NCBI GenBank assembly: GCA_028289645.1
Contig: JANQOK010000023.1
Coordinates: forward strand, 434,001 to 498,000
DNA length: 64,000 bases
Source: Anderseniella sp.
GTDB taxonomy: Bacteria; Pseudomonadota; Alphaproteobacteria; Rhizobiales; Aestuariivirgaceae
Direction of reading: 5' to 3'
Below, in pieces: positions 1 through 8,115 of this stretch. Below the pieces are notes generated by a model. That model was not told the origin of the DNA. It saw nothing but the letters and a program-made list of their open reading frames with translations, and searched no databases. Numbering within the stretch: position 1 is the stretch's first letter; each line of letters begins with the position of its first letter. A program made the position numbers and the translations under genes.

Positions 1-406
1 GCGGCTCGGCAAGGGCGCGCGCATTGCCGTTGAAGTGGCGATCAACTTCCTCGGAGATGAAGACAGCCCCGGCCTCAAGCGTGGTGGCGTGTTGAACGTG
101 GTTCGTCACACTGTCGAGATCATGTGTCCGGCAGATGCCATCCCGGAAAGTTTCGACATGGATGTCTCCGAACTGGATATCGGCGACGGCCTGCATGCAT
201 CGGATCTAACCCTGCCCGAGGGCATGAACTTTACCATCACCGATCGTGACTTCACCATCGCGACCATTTCCGCACCGTCCGGTGGCGCCGAAGACGAGGA
301 AGACGCAGTTGAAGGCGAAGAGGGTGTTGAAGGCGAAGAAGGTGCAGAAGGCGAAGACGGAGCCGAAGGCGGCGAAGAAGCCGCTGGCGAAGGCGGCGAG
401 GAGTAA
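1..406 (+). CDS. rplY: 50S ribosomal protein L25/Ctc, 5' truncated
   Basis: This is the C-terminal part of a CTC-type L25 protein, which binds 5S rRNA in the large ribosomal subunit. The reading frame is already open at base 2, so the N-terminal 5S-binding domain lies outside the window. The visible part contains the family hallmark [15 protein letters not shown], then CPADAIP and the RDFTIATI segment near the end of the CTC beta domain. It finishes with a tail of about 40 residues made almost only of Glu, Gly and Ala in an imperfect VEGEEG-like repeat. Acidic tails are common in alphaproteobacterial L25. The gene is followed after 53 bp by pth and ychF, a usual neighbourhood. Confidence in the family is high. 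Confidence 0.95.
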   Translation, partial: RLGKGARIAVEVAINFLGDEDSPGLKRGGVLNVVRHTVEIMCPADAIPESFDMDVSELDIGDGLHASDLTLPEGMNFTITDRDFTIATISAPSGGAEDEEDAVEGEEGVEGEEGAEGEDGAEGGEEAAGEGGEE

Positions 407-459
407 CCTCTTCGCCGGACTTTCCAGTCCGCATTTGTAACTGGCGAAATGAGGCAGCC

Positions 460-1191
460 ATGCTGATTATCGCGGGGCTTGGAAATCCAGGCAAAAAATA
501 CGCCGGGCACCGGCACAATATCGGTTTCATGGCGGTGGACGAGATCGTTCGCCGCCATGGCCTTTCTGCATGGCGCAAGAAGTTCCAGTCGGAAATTTCC
601 GAAGGTCTGCTGGACGGTGAAACAGTTCTGGTCATGAAGCCTCAAACCTACATGAACGAGTCCGGCCGTGCCGTGGGTGAGGCCATGCGGTTTTACAATC
701 TGGGACCGGAAGACCTGGTGGTGTTTTATGATGAGCTTGACCTTGTGCCGGGCAAGGTGCGGGTGAAGACCGGCGGCGGTGCTGGCGGTCACAACGGTAT
801 CCGCTCGCTCGATGCCCATTGCGGCAAGGATTATCGCCGGGTGCGCCTCGGCATCGGTCACCCGGGTTCCAAGGACAGGGTAACCGGCCATGTACTGGGT
901 GACTTTGCCAAGGCGGACCGGGACTGGCTGGATCCGTTGCTGGACGAGGTTGCCCGCAGTGCGGGACTGCTGGTGAAGGGCGATGATGCCGGTTTCATGA
1001 ACAAGGTTGCGCTCAGCCTGCGTCCGGAAGGGAATGGCAAACCAGTGTCAAAGACACAGTCCGGGACGCCGGTGAAGAAACAAAGCGATCGAGATCAGGA
1101 CCGGCCGGCGACACGCAAGCCGGCATTGTCGAAATCCGGACCGATGGCTGAGATGCTGAGCCGGCTGCTGGGCAAGAAGGACAAGGATTAG
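460..1191 (+). CDS. pth: Peptidyl-tRNA hydrolase
   Basis: Cleaves the ester bond of peptidyl-tRNAs that drop off the ribosome, recycling tRNA in the cytoplasm. The N-terminus has the signature GLGNPGKKY followed by HRHNIGF; His19 is the expected catalytic base and Asn9 a substrate contact. [17 protein letters not shown] and [12 protein letters not shown] are the other conserved blocks. The protein is 243 residues, about 45-50 longer than the usual enzyme. The extra part (from about residue 190) is a low-complexity Lys/Arg/Ser/Pro tail. The start is the ATG at 460, preceded by a purine-rich stretch (aatgaggc). The stop abuts the ychF start codon, so the two are probably co-transcribed and translationally coupled. 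Confidence 0.97.
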   Translation: MLIIAGLGNPGKKYAGHRHNIGFMAVDEIVRRHGLSAWRKKFQSEISEGLLDGETVLVMKPQTYMNESGRAVGEAMRFYNLGPEDLVVFYDELDLVPGKVRVKTGGGAGGHNGIRSLDAHCGKDYRRVRLGIGHPGSKDRVTGHVLGDFAKADRDWLDPLLDEVARSAGLLVKGDDAGFMNKVALSLRPEGNGKPVSKTQSGTPVKKQSDRDQDRPATRKPALSKSGPMAEMLSRLLGKKDKD

Positions 1192-2289
1192 ATGGGATTC
1201 AAGTGCGGTATTGTCGGACTGCCCAATGTCGGCAAGTCGACCCTGTTCAACGCGTTGACGCAGACTGCGGCGGCACAGGCCGCCAATTACCCGTTCTGCA
1301 CCATTGAACCGAATGTCGGGGACGTGGCTGTGCCGGATGAGCGGCTCGTGCAACTGGCGGCTATCGCGAAGTCTGCCCAGACGATTCCGACAAGGTTGAC
1401 GTTTGTCGATATTGCCGGTCTGGTCAAAGGTGCTTCCAAAGGTGAGGGCCTCGGCAACCAGTTCCTCGCCAATATCCGCGAGGTCGATGCCATCGCCCAT
1501 GTGGTGCGCTGTTTCGAAGACGGCGATGTCACCCATGTGGAGGGGCGCATTGATCCGATCGCGGATATTGAAACCATCGAAACCGAACTGATGCTGGCTG
1601 ACATGGAGAGCCTCGAAAAGCGTATTGCCGGGGTCGAGAAGAAGGCGAAATCGGGGGAGAAGGCAGCAAAGGCGGAATATGACTTCATGATGCGGCCGCT
1701 TGAACTGCTGCGCGAGGGCAAGCCGGCTCGGGAGTTGGAGATTGCGGATGATGAGCAAAAAGCCTTTCGCATGCTGGGTCTGCTGACCTCCAAACCGGTG
1801 CTGTATGTGTGCAACGTAGAAGAAGCGTCAGCGGACAAGGGCAACGATTTCTCAGATACGGTAAAGGCGTTTGCGGCGGAACAAGGTGCGCAGGCGGTGG
1901 TGGTGTCTGCCAAGATCGAAAGCGAAATTGCCGTACTGGACGAAGATGAGCAACGTGAATACCTGGATGCCCTCGGTCTGGCGGAACCGGGCCTGAACCG
2001 GGTGATCCGTGCCGGCTACAAATTGCTGAAACTGCTGACCTACTTCACCGTCGGCCCGAAGGAAGCGCGCGCCTGGACGGTGACAAACGGCACCAAGGCA
2101 CCGGCCGCAGCCGGGGTGATCCATACCGACTTCGAAAAAGGTTTCATTCGCGCTGAAACCATCGCCTACGATGACTTTGTCGCCTTGTCCGGCGAGGCAG
2201 GTGCCCGTGACGCCGGCAAGATGCGGCTTGAGGGCAAGGAATACATCGTTTCGGACGGTGATGTGCTGCATTTCCGGTTCAACACCTGA
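1192..2289 (+). CDS. ychF: Redox-regulated ATPase YchF (OLA1 family)
   Basis: Obg-family P-loop NTPase that binds ATP rather than GTP and associates with ribosomes; its exact role is unsettled. The 365 residues match the family length. Visible motifs are the P-loop GLPNVGKST near residue 10, the switch region NYPFCTIEPNVG, DIAGLVKGASKGEGLGNQF, and a degenerate G4 motif (CNVEE) in place of NKxD, which explains ATP preference. A coiled-coil helical insert occupies roughly residues 130-165 and a TGS domain the C-terminus (TYFTVGPKEARAW). The ATG follows the pth stop with no intervening base. The rplY-pth-ychF order is widely conserved in alphaproteobacteria. Confidence 0.97.
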   Translation: MGFKCGIVGLPNVGKSTLFNALTQTAAAQAANYPFCTIEPNVGDVAVPDERLVQLAAIAKSAQTIPTRLTFVDIAGLVKGASKGEGLGNQFLANIREVDAIAHVVRCFEDGDVTHVEGRIDPIADIETIETELMLADMESLEKRIAGVEKKAKSGEKAAKAEYDFMMRPLELLREGKPARELEIADDEQKAFRMLGLLTSKPVLYVCNVEEASADKGNDFSDTVKAFAAEQGAQAVVVSAKIESEIAVLDEDEQREYLDALGLAEPGLNRVIRAGYKLLKLLTYFTVGPKEARAWTVTNGTKAPAAAGVIHTDFEKGFIRAETIAYDDFVALSGEAGARDAGKMRLEGKEYIVSDGDVLHFRFNT

Positions 2290-2376
2290 TCAATCCCGTC
2301 TAATAATCACTTCCGTTGGTATAGTGAACTATCCTGCCCCTTGACCACGGCCCGTCGAGGCTTGAAAACAACCTGC

Positions 2377-2847
2377 ATGTCAGGGGAATTGCTGCATTAC
2401 GAGGACTTCAAGGTTGGCGACACGCGCACGTCCGGTGCGTATGAGCTGTCGGCCGATCTGATCCGCGACTACGCGCGTGAGTGGGACCCGCAACCATTTC
2501 ATCTCGATGAGGAACTGGCCAATGCTTCGGTGCTTGGCGGCCTGTGCGCTTCGGGCTGGCAGGTGTGCTCGATCATGAACCGGCTTATGGTGCTGGCCTA
2601 TGCCAACCAGGCCGCCGGCATGGGCTCGTTCGGCATCGAGCAGGTGAAATGGATGAAGCCGGTCTATGCCGATGACGTGCTGTTGCTGCGCTACACTGTG
2701 CTCGACAAGAGGGTGTCATCCTCGCGCCCTGAAATGGGTATCGTGCGAATGCGCTGGGAGGCGCTGGACCAGACCGGTGAAGCCAAGACCGAAATGACCG
2801 GGACCAACTTGTTCCGGGTTCGCTCGGCAGGTGGGGACAGGCCATGA
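2377..2847 (+). CDS. MaoC-like hot-dog dehydratase
   Basis: A 156-residue single hot-dog fold protein of the MaoC/(R)-specific enoyl-CoA hydratase type, which adds water across or dehydrates acyl thioesters. The hydratase signature is seen as YAREWDPQPFHLDEELA followed by VLGGLCASGW, supplying the expected Asp and His of the active site. I use the ATG at 2377; an in-frame TTG at 2341 would add 12 poorly conserved residues and has no clear ribosome site. It overlaps the next gene, a paralogue, by four bases (ATGA), so the pair may form a heterodimer. The physiological substrate cannot be told from sequence. Confidence 0.85.
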   Translation: MSGELLHYEDFKVGDTRTSGAYELSADLIRDYAREWDPQPFHLDEELANASVLGGLCASGWQVCSIMNRLMVLAYANQAAGMGSFGIEQVKWMKPVYADDVLLLRYTVLDKRVSSSRPEMGIVRMRWEALDQTGEAKTEMTGTNLFRVRSAGGDRP

Positions 2848-3344
2848 GCGGGTACACGTCGATCTGGCTGGAGGATATCGAAGCCGGCCAGCAGGCAGTC
2901 TACGGGGATTATCATTTCACTCGGGAAGCGGTGATTGACTATGCGCAGAAATATGATCCGCAGGCGTTTCATCTGAATGACGAGGCGGCGGCCAAGACAT
3001 ATTTCGGCAGACTGGCTGCCTCCGGATGGCATACGGCGTCCGCCTGCATGAAGCTTCTGGCAAGCTACCATTTTTCGTTGCGCGATGCTGCCGCGGCACG
3101 CGGTGAGCCATTGCCTGCTCTCGGTCCGTCGCCGGGATTTGAAAACCTGCAATGGAACCGCCCGGTGTATCCCGGAGACACGGTGACTTATGGTGGCGTC
3201 ATCACAGGCGCGCGCAAGATGAAGTCACGGCCCGGCTGGGGACTTGTCACACTGACGCCGCATGGCCACAACCAGCATGGCGACAAGGTGTTTTCATACG
3301 ATTCAACGGTGATGTTCGCCTGCCGCGGCAACACCGGAACATAA
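2844..3344 (+). CDS. MaoC-like hot-dog dehydratase, second of a pair
   Basis: A 166-residue MaoC-type hydratase, paralogous to the preceding gene. The active-site segment reads YAQKYDPQAFHLNDEAA, followed by YFGRLAASGWHT, again with the catalytic Asp/His arrangement. It overlaps the upstream gene by four bases and is followed 12 bp later by a short-chain dehydrogenase. A hydratase pair plus an SDR suggests a small acyl-thioester hydration/oxidation module, but no thiolase or acyl-CoA ligase is adjacent, so the pathway is undetermined. Family assignment is firm and substrate is unknown. Confidence 0.85.
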   Translation: MSGYTSIWLEDIEAGQQAVYGDYHFTREAVIDYAQKYDPQAFHLNDEAAAKTYFGRLAASGWHTASACMKLLASYHFSLRDAAAARGEPLPALGPSPGFENLQWNRPVYPGDTVTYGGVITGARKMKSRPGWGLVTLTPHGHNQHGDKVFSYDSTVMFACRGNTGT

Positions 3345-3356
3345 AGGACAGATCAA

Positions 3357-4109
3357 ATGAGCAAAGGGATCGCACTGGTGACGGGCGCAGGGTCAGGCAT
3401 TGGCAGGGCATGCGCCATCGCACTGGCTGCAGACGATTGGAGCGTGGTGCTTACGGGCCGGCGTGAAGCCGCACTTGAGGAAACCATTTCAGAAGCCGGT
3501 GAGCATGGTGCAAGCATGCAGGCCATTGCCTGTGACGTCACCGACCCTGCATCCGTCGATGCATTGTATGCAGGTATCGAAGAGGCCCATGGCCGAATTG
3601 ATGTGGTGTTCAACAACGCCGGCACCAATGTGCCGCCGCTCAACCTGGCGGAGCTGACATACGAGCAGTGGCGTCAGGTTGTCGGGGTCAATCTCGATGG
3701 TGCGTTCCTGATCGCCAGGGGCGCATTCGCCATGATGCGTGACCAAAACCCGCAGGGCGGCCGGATCATCAACAACGGCTCGATTTCCGCCCATGTGCCA
3801 AGACCAGGTTCAGCGCCCTATACCGCCTCGAAACACGCCATAACCGGACTAACGCGATGCATTTCGCTGGACGGCCGGCCGTTCAACATCGCCTGTTCGC
3901 AGATTGATATCGGCAATGCCGCGTCGGCCATGACCGACGCCATGAAGAAGGGCGTGCCGCAGGCAGACGGCAGCATGAAACCGGAGCCGGTGATGGATGT
4001 CTCCCACGTCGCCTCGTCGGTCGTCTACATGGCCGGGCTGCCGGCGGAGGCAAATGTTCAGTTCATGACCGTGATGGCGACCAACATGCCGTTCATCGGC
4101 CGCGGTTGA
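3357..4109 (+). CDS. SDR family oxidoreductase
   Basis: Classical short-chain dehydrogenase/reductase, 250 residues, predicted cytoplasmic and NAD(P)-dependent. The Rossmann glycine motif TGAGSGIG is at about residue 9, NNAG near residue 88, and the catalytic region has NNGSISAH followed by YTASK. The basic residues after beta-2 (TGRREAAL) favour NADPH over NADH. It lies 12 bp after the MaoC pair on the same strand, so it probably acts with those hydratases on a hydroxy- or oxoacyl substrate. It ends 6 bp before the convergent aldolase gene. The exact reaction is not deducible. Confidence 0.9.
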   Translation: MSKGIALVTGAGSGIGRACAIALAADDWSVVLTGRREAALEETISEAGEHGASMQAIACDVTDPASVDALYAGIEEAHGRIDVVFNNAGTNVPPLNLAELTYEQWRQVVGVNLDGAFLIARGAFAMMRDQNPQGGRIINNGSISAHVPRPGSAPYTASKHAITGLTRCISLDGRPFNIACSQIDIGNAASAMTDAMKKGVPQADGSMKPEPVMDVSHVASSVVYMAGLPAEANVQFMTVMATNMPFIGRG

Positions 4110-4115
4110 GGGCGA

Positions 4116-4763
4116 TCAGGCCTGTTTGCCGTAGCTTTTGAACTTGGCGATCACGCGGTCCATTTCTTCATCGTCAAGCACATGGCCACCGCCGAGGCCG
4201 AGGACATCGATGTACTGGCGGGCCAGTGTCTCAACCTCCCCGGCCAGTTCCAGCGCTTTGCCCAGATTGCCGGCAAAGGCGATCTGGCCATGATTGGCGA
4301 GCAGGCAGGCCTTGTATCCGCCGGACAGCGCGGTCACCGCACTTGCCGCAAGCTCATCGGTGCCGAAGGTTGCATACTCCGCCAGTGGGATTTTCCTGCC
4401 GCCGGCAACTGCCACCATGTAGTGAAACGCCGGAATTTCCATGCGGGCGCAAGCCAGCGCGGTGGCGGCCATTGAATGGCAATGCACGATGGCTTCGGCA
4501 TCGGGAAAGGCATTGTAGATGGCGAGGTGAAACGGTGCCTCGGACGAGGGCTTTTTCTGGTCTTCGGCGATTGTGCCGTCCATCGACATCTTCACCATGT
4601 CGTCAGGCTCATAGTCGGCATAGGGCAGGCCGGTCGGGGTTACCAGGATGCCGTTTCCGGCGCGCACCGACACATTGCCTGAGCGCTGTGGCGACAGGCC
4701 TTTGGCGCTCATGGCCTGGGCGGTCTCCACGACCTGACGGCGCAGGGAAGTTTCTTCACTCAT
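4116..4763 (-). CDS. Class II aldolase (candidate 5-methylthioribulose-1-phosphate aldolase, Ald2-like)
   Basis: Member of the class II aldolase/adducin family, 215 residues. The zinc site is visible as a HCHS motif (AIVHCHSMAAT) plus a later His in LLANHGQIAF, and the catalytic acid region is SSEAPFHLAIY. The first codons overlap the end of mtnA by four bases, which ties the two functions together. Established knowledge: in Rhodospirillum rubrum and some E. coli a family member cleaves 5-methylthioribulose-1-phosphate to dihydroxyacetone phosphate and methylthioacetaldehyde. MtnB dehydratase belongs to the same superfamily, but no mtnC, mtnX/W or mtnD follows, so I prefer the aldolase role. 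L-fuculose-phosphate aldolase remains possible. Confidence 0.82.
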   Translation of the reverse strand: MSEETSLRRQVVETAQAMSAKGLSPQRSGNVSVRAGNGILVTPTGLPYADYEPDDMVKMSMDGTIAEDQKKPSSEAPFHLAIYNAFPDAEAIVHCHSMAATALACARMEIPAFHYMVAVAGGRKIPLAEYATFGTDELAASAVTALSGGYKACLLANHGQIAFAGNLGKALELAGEVETLARQYIDVLGLGGGHVLDDEEMDRVIAKFKSYGKQA

Positions 4764-5854
4764 GGTTTTCGTTCCGGATACAAGGACAACAGGCCTTCAG
4801 TGGAGGCCTCGCAGACACCGCGTTCGGTGATCAGGCCGGTGACAAGCCGGGCCGGCGTGACATCAAACGCCGGATTGCCGGCGCCCGAGCCCGGCGCGGA
4901 CACCTGCACCTTGATGATGGATCCGTCGTCAGCCAGGCCGCTCAGATGGGTGACCTCGTCGCCGTCGCGTTCCTCTATCGGGATGTCGGCCACGCCGTCG
5001 GTCACCGACCAGTCGATGGTCGAATGGGGCAGGGCGACATAAAACGGAATGTCATTGTCCTTTGCGGCAAGGGCCTTCAGATAGGTGCCGATCTTGTTGC
5101 AGACATCACCGTTGCCGGCCGTGCGGTCGGTGCCGGTGATGACCATATCCACCTGGCCGTTCTGCATCAGGTGGCCACCGGCATTGTCGACCACGATCGT
5201 ATGCGGCACGCCGTGACTGCCGAGCTCCCACGCCGTCAGCGCAGCGCCCTGGTTGCGCGGCCGGGTCTCATCCGCCCACACATGTACCGGAATGCCCTTG
5301 TCGTGCGCCATGTAGATTGGCGACAGGGCCGTGCCCCAGTCGACGGTCGCGATCCAGCCGGCATTGCAATGGGTCAGGACGTTGACGGTTTCTCCGGGTT
5401 TTCTGGCTGCGATGTCCTCGATCAATTCCAGGCCGTTGCGACCGATGGCGGCATTGGTCTCCACATCGGCGTCACACAGCTCTCCGGCCCGCTCGTAGGC
5501 GGCGGCGAGCCGGTCCTCGCGCGGCAGGTTGCGCACTGCGGCCAGCATTTCATCGAGCGCCCACATCAGATTGATGGCGGTGGGCCGGGTACGGCGCAGC
5601 CGGGCGTCGGCAGCTTCCAGTGCGTCGTCGGATGCATCTTCGCGCAAGGCCAGGCAGATGCCGTAGGCGGCCGTTGCACCGATCAGCGGGGCGCCACGCA
5701 CCTGCATGATCTCGATGGCCCGGGCGGCGTCTTCAGCCGTCTGCAAGGTCACGATCTCGAATTCGTGCGGCAGCCGGGTCTGGTCGATAATATCAACCCG
5801 CCAGCCATCGTCGTTGAGCCAGATCGAGCGGTAGGGTTTGCCTGCAACTTTCAT
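4760..5854 (-). CDS. mtnA: S-methyl-5-thioribose-1-phosphate isomerase
   Basis: Converts 5-methylthioribose-1-phosphate, the product of MtnP, to 5-methylthioribulose-1-phosphate. The 364-residue protein shows the family's VRGAPLIGATAAYG near residue 50, the catalytic cysteine in VLTHCNAGW, and the catalytic aspartate in VITGTDRTAGNGDVCNKIGT. It resembles eIF2B regulatory subunits, as this family does. It is the fifth gene of the minus-strand mtnP operon, starting 6 bp after the LysE gene and overlapping the aldolase gene by four bases. A full methionine salvage branch is not present here, so the isomerase most plausibly feeds the adjacent aldolase. Confidence 0.95.
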   Translation of the reverse strand: MKVAGKPYRSIWLNDDGWRVDIIDQTRLPHEFEIVTLQTAEDAARAIEIMQVRGAPLIGATAAYGICLALREDASDDALEAADARLRRTRPTAINLMWALDEMLAAVRNLPREDRLAAAYERAGELCDADVETNAAIGRNGLELIEDIAARKPGETVNVLTHCNAGWIATVDWGTALSPIYMAHDKGIPVHVWADETRPRNQGAALTAWELGSHGVPHTIVVDNAGGHLMQNGQVDMVITGTDRTAGNGDVCNKIGTYLKALAAKDNDIPFYVALPHSTIDWSVTDGVADIPIEERDGDEVTHLSGLADDGSIIKVQVSAPGSGAGNPAFDVTPARLVTGLITERGVCEASTEGLLSLYPERKP

Positions 5855-5860
5855 CTCATT

Positions 5861-6493
5861 CTACTTCCCACTGCCTTCCAGGCCGAGGCGCAAACCCAGG
5901 CCGGCCAGAATTGAGCCTCCGATCCAGCGGGCAATGCGCTGGCCGCGCAGGCTCTGCTTGATGCGGCCGACAATGCGGTGAGCCAGGGAAACCGCAACCA
6001 GATCGGCGGATGAAAAGGCGACGTTCACAATGGTGCCGAGGATCAGGAACTGCAGCCACGCCGGCAGGCCGGCTGCCGGATCGACAAACTGCGGCAGGAA
6101 CGCGATGAAGAACAACGCCGTCTTCGGATTCAGCACTTCCACCAGAACGCTTTGTGCAAATGTCCGGCGCGGGTTCGCTGCCGCGTCCAGCGAGGCGTCT
6201 TCCTCGACACGCTGGGTGATCATCCGAAAGCCCAGCCACACCAGATAGGCGGCGCCGGCAAGCTTGACGACCATGTAGGCGGTGGGAACCTGGGACAGCA
6301 GAAAGCCCAGTCCGAGCGCGGCGGCGATGACATGCACATAGCCTCCCAGGTGGATGCCGAATGCCGCCATCAGACCGCCCTTGCGGCCGCGGGCAATGGT
6401 CTGGGCCGTGGCATACAGCAGCGCCGGGCCCGGCATGTAGGCGAAAATCATGGTGGCAACCATGAAAGCCGCAAGCGTGTCGAGGTCAGCCAA
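5861..6493 (-). CDS. LysE/RhtB family exporter
   Basis: Inner-membrane amino-acid/small-molecule exporter of the LysE superfamily, 210 residues, with about six hydrophobic segments. The family motif GPALLYATAQTIARGRKGG lies at residues 22-40, and ALFFIAFLPQFVDP is typical of RhtB-like members. The start is a TTG at 6493-6491, two bases after the apt stop; a strong gagggag ribosome site sits inside the last apt codons at the right distance, which decides the start. Its place inside the MTA-salvage operon suggests it exports a product or side product of that route, but no substrate can be assigned. Confidence 0.88.
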   Translation of the reverse strand: MADLDTLAAFMVATMIFAYMPGPALLYATAQTIARGRKGGLMAAFGIHLGGYVHVIAAALGLGFLLSQVPTAYMVVKLAGAAYLVWLGFRMITQRVEEDASLDAAANPRRTFAQSVLVEVLNPKTALFFIAFLPQFVDPAAGLPAWLQFLILGTIVNVAFSSADLVAVSLAHRIVGRIKQSLRGQRIARWIGGSILAGLGLRLGLEGSGK

Positions 6494-6495
6494 TC

Positions 6496-7041
6496 CTAAT
6501 CTCCCTCATAGTCCACCAGCCGGTGCACCTTGATGTCCTTGTCGATGAGCTTCTGTGCGCCACCGAGATCCGGCAGGTTGACAACAAAGGCGGCCGCGAC
6601 CACCTCGCCCCCGGAATCGTGAATCAGGTCAATGGCTGCTTCTGCCGTGCCACCGGTTGCGATCAGATCGTCGATAAGCAGGATCTTGTCGCCTGCCGAA
6701 ATCGCATCTGCATGGATTTCAATCGTGTCGACGCCGTATTCCAGCTGATAGTCGCGGCCTATGACCTTGCCCGGCAGTTTGCCCTTTTTGCGGATTGGCA
6801 GGAAGCCGAGACCGAGTTCATGGGCAATGGCGCCGCCGAGGATGAAACCGCGTGCTTCGATCCCGACCACATAGTCCACGCCGGCCGACAGGAACGGCCA
6901 CATCAACTCGTCGACGGCGGCACGAAAGGCATGCTTGTTGGCCAGCAGCGTGGTGATATCGCGAAATGTGATGCCCGGTTTGGGATAGTCCGGAATGGTG
7001 CGGATGTGGCGGCGGATATCAAAGCCGTTGCGAAGGTCCAT
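6496..7041 (-). CDS. apt: Adenine phosphoribosyltransferase
   Basis: Converts adenine plus PRPP to AMP and pyrophosphate in the cytoplasm. The 181-residue length is standard. The PRPP-binding loop is LLIDDLIATGGTAEA around residue 125, and the adenine-specific part shows GIEARGFILGGAIAHELG and KKGKLPG. It lies between an adenine deaminase gene (32 bp upstream) and the LysE exporter (2 bp downstream). The upstream mtnP product releases adenine, so Apt is the recycling arm of this operon. Confidence 0.97.
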   Translation of the reverse strand: MDLRNGFDIRRHIRTIPDYPKPGITFRDITTLLANKHAFRAAVDELMWPFLSAGVDYVVGIEARGFILGGAIAHELGLGFLPIRKKGKLPGKVIGRDYQLEYGVDTIEIHADAISAGDKILLIDDLIATGGTAEAAIDLIHDSGGEVVAAAFVVNLPDLGGAQKLIDKDIKVHRLVDYEGD

Positions 7042-7073
7042 CAGGCAGATCCTATTTGTTCAGGTGAAAGTCG

Positions 7074-8087
7074 CTACCGGGCTTTATCGACGAAATCATC
7101 GAAGTGAGCAACAGCCGCGCGCTTGTCCGCCTCGTTCATGAACGAGCCGATGAAGCTGTTGCGGCCCAGTTGAACTATCTCAGCATGAGTGAGGTTCAAT
7201 GCCTGCGCTACGGCCAGGTAGTTGTCGGTCACATAGCCGCCGAAATAGGACGGATCGTCGGAATTGACGGTGGCACAGATGCCGGCCTGCAGCATGTGCC
7301 TGAGCGGATGGTCCCTTAAATCAGGCACCACCTGGAGACGCTGGTTGGACAGCGGGCAGACGGTCATGGCCATGCCGCTGTCAGCGATGCGCCGAACAAG
7401 CGAGGCATCCTCCAGCGCCCGATTGCCATGATCGATGCGCTCGATCTGCAGGTCATCGAGCGCTTCAGTGACATAGGCCGGCGGGCCTTCTTCACCGGCA
7501 TGGGCGACCGGCGTGAAACCGTGTTCGCGAGCCTCGGCAAAGACCCGTTTGAACTTCGACGGCGGGTGGCCGTTTTCTGAGCTGTCGAGACCAACGCCGT
7601 GGATGTGGCTCTTGCACGCACAGGCATGCTCAAGGGTGTCGAATGCCTCGTCCTCGCTGAGATGGCGCAGGAAACACATGATCAGTTTCGAGGTAATGCC
7701 GAAATCGCTCCTGGCCTTGTCAAAAGCATCCGTCAGGCCGGACAGGACGGTGTCAAAGCTGACGCCGCGGGCGGTGTGGCCCTGCGGGTCGAAAAAAACC
7801 TCCACATGGGTGACGTTCTGCGCCGCCATCTTTTCCAGATAGGCCCAGGCCAGATCAAAGAAGTCTTCCCGTTTGAGCAGCACCGACATGCCCAGATAAT
7901 AGACATCGAGGAAATCCTGCAGGCAGTCGAATTCGTAAGCCTGGCGGACTTCCTCTACCGTCGCGTAGGGCAGAGTGACCTGGTTGCGCGCGGCCAGGCT
8001 CATCATGAGTTCCGGCTCCAGGGTGCCTTCTATGTGCAGATGCAGTTCTGCCTTGGGCATCTCGGTGATGAAGCGGTCAAGGTTCAT
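7074..8087 (-). CDS. Adenine deaminase (adenosine deaminase-like, Aah1 type)
   Basis: Zinc-dependent amidohydrolase of the adenosine/adenine deaminase family, 337 residues. The metal ligands are visible in AELHLHIEGTLEPE (His16, His18), the later TPVAHAGEEGPP, and NSDDPSYFGG, with the catalytic Glu in HAGEE. The segments FFDPQGHTARG, GHPPSKF and IERIDHGNRA are characteristic of the adenine deaminase subgroup (yeast Aah1 and the bacterial adenine deaminases) rather than true adenosine deaminases. The predicted reaction is adenine to hypoxanthine plus ammonia. This fits its place directly after mtnP and before apt: MtnP releases free adenine, and this enzyme offers an alternative exit to Apt. 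Adenosine deaminase activity is less likely. Confidence 0.9.
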   Translation of the reverse strand: MNLDRFITEMPKAELHLHIEGTLEPELMMSLAARNQVTLPYATVEEVRQAYEFDCLQDFLDVYYLGMSVLLKREDFFDLAWAYLEKMAAQNVTHVEVFFDPQGHTARGVSFDTVLSGLTDAFDKARSDFGITSKLIMCFLRHLSEDEAFDTLEHACACKSHIHGVGLDSSENGHPPSKFKRVFAEAREHGFTPVAHAGEEGPPAYVTEALDDLQIERIDHGNRALEDASLVRRIADSGMAMTVCPLSNQRLQVVPDLRDHPLRHMLQAGICATVNSDDPSYFGGYVTDNYLAVAQALNLTHAEIVQLGRNSFIGSFMNEADKRAAVAHFDDFVDKAR

Positions 8088-8115
8088 TTGTTACCAGTAT
8101 CATGAATTGTTGAGC

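Noticed and set aside
4116-4763. Methylthioribulose-1-phosphate dehydratase MtnB
   Set aside because: Same superfamily, but no enolase-phosphatase or acireductone dioxygenase gene follows in the operon; the aldolase role explains the set better, though it cannot be excluded.
4226-5914. A 562-codon plus-strand open frame antisense to mtnA and the aldolase gene
   Set aside because: It is a mirror of high-GC codon bias; the minus-strand products have clear families, and the antisense product has no domain and is Arg/His/Gly-rich.
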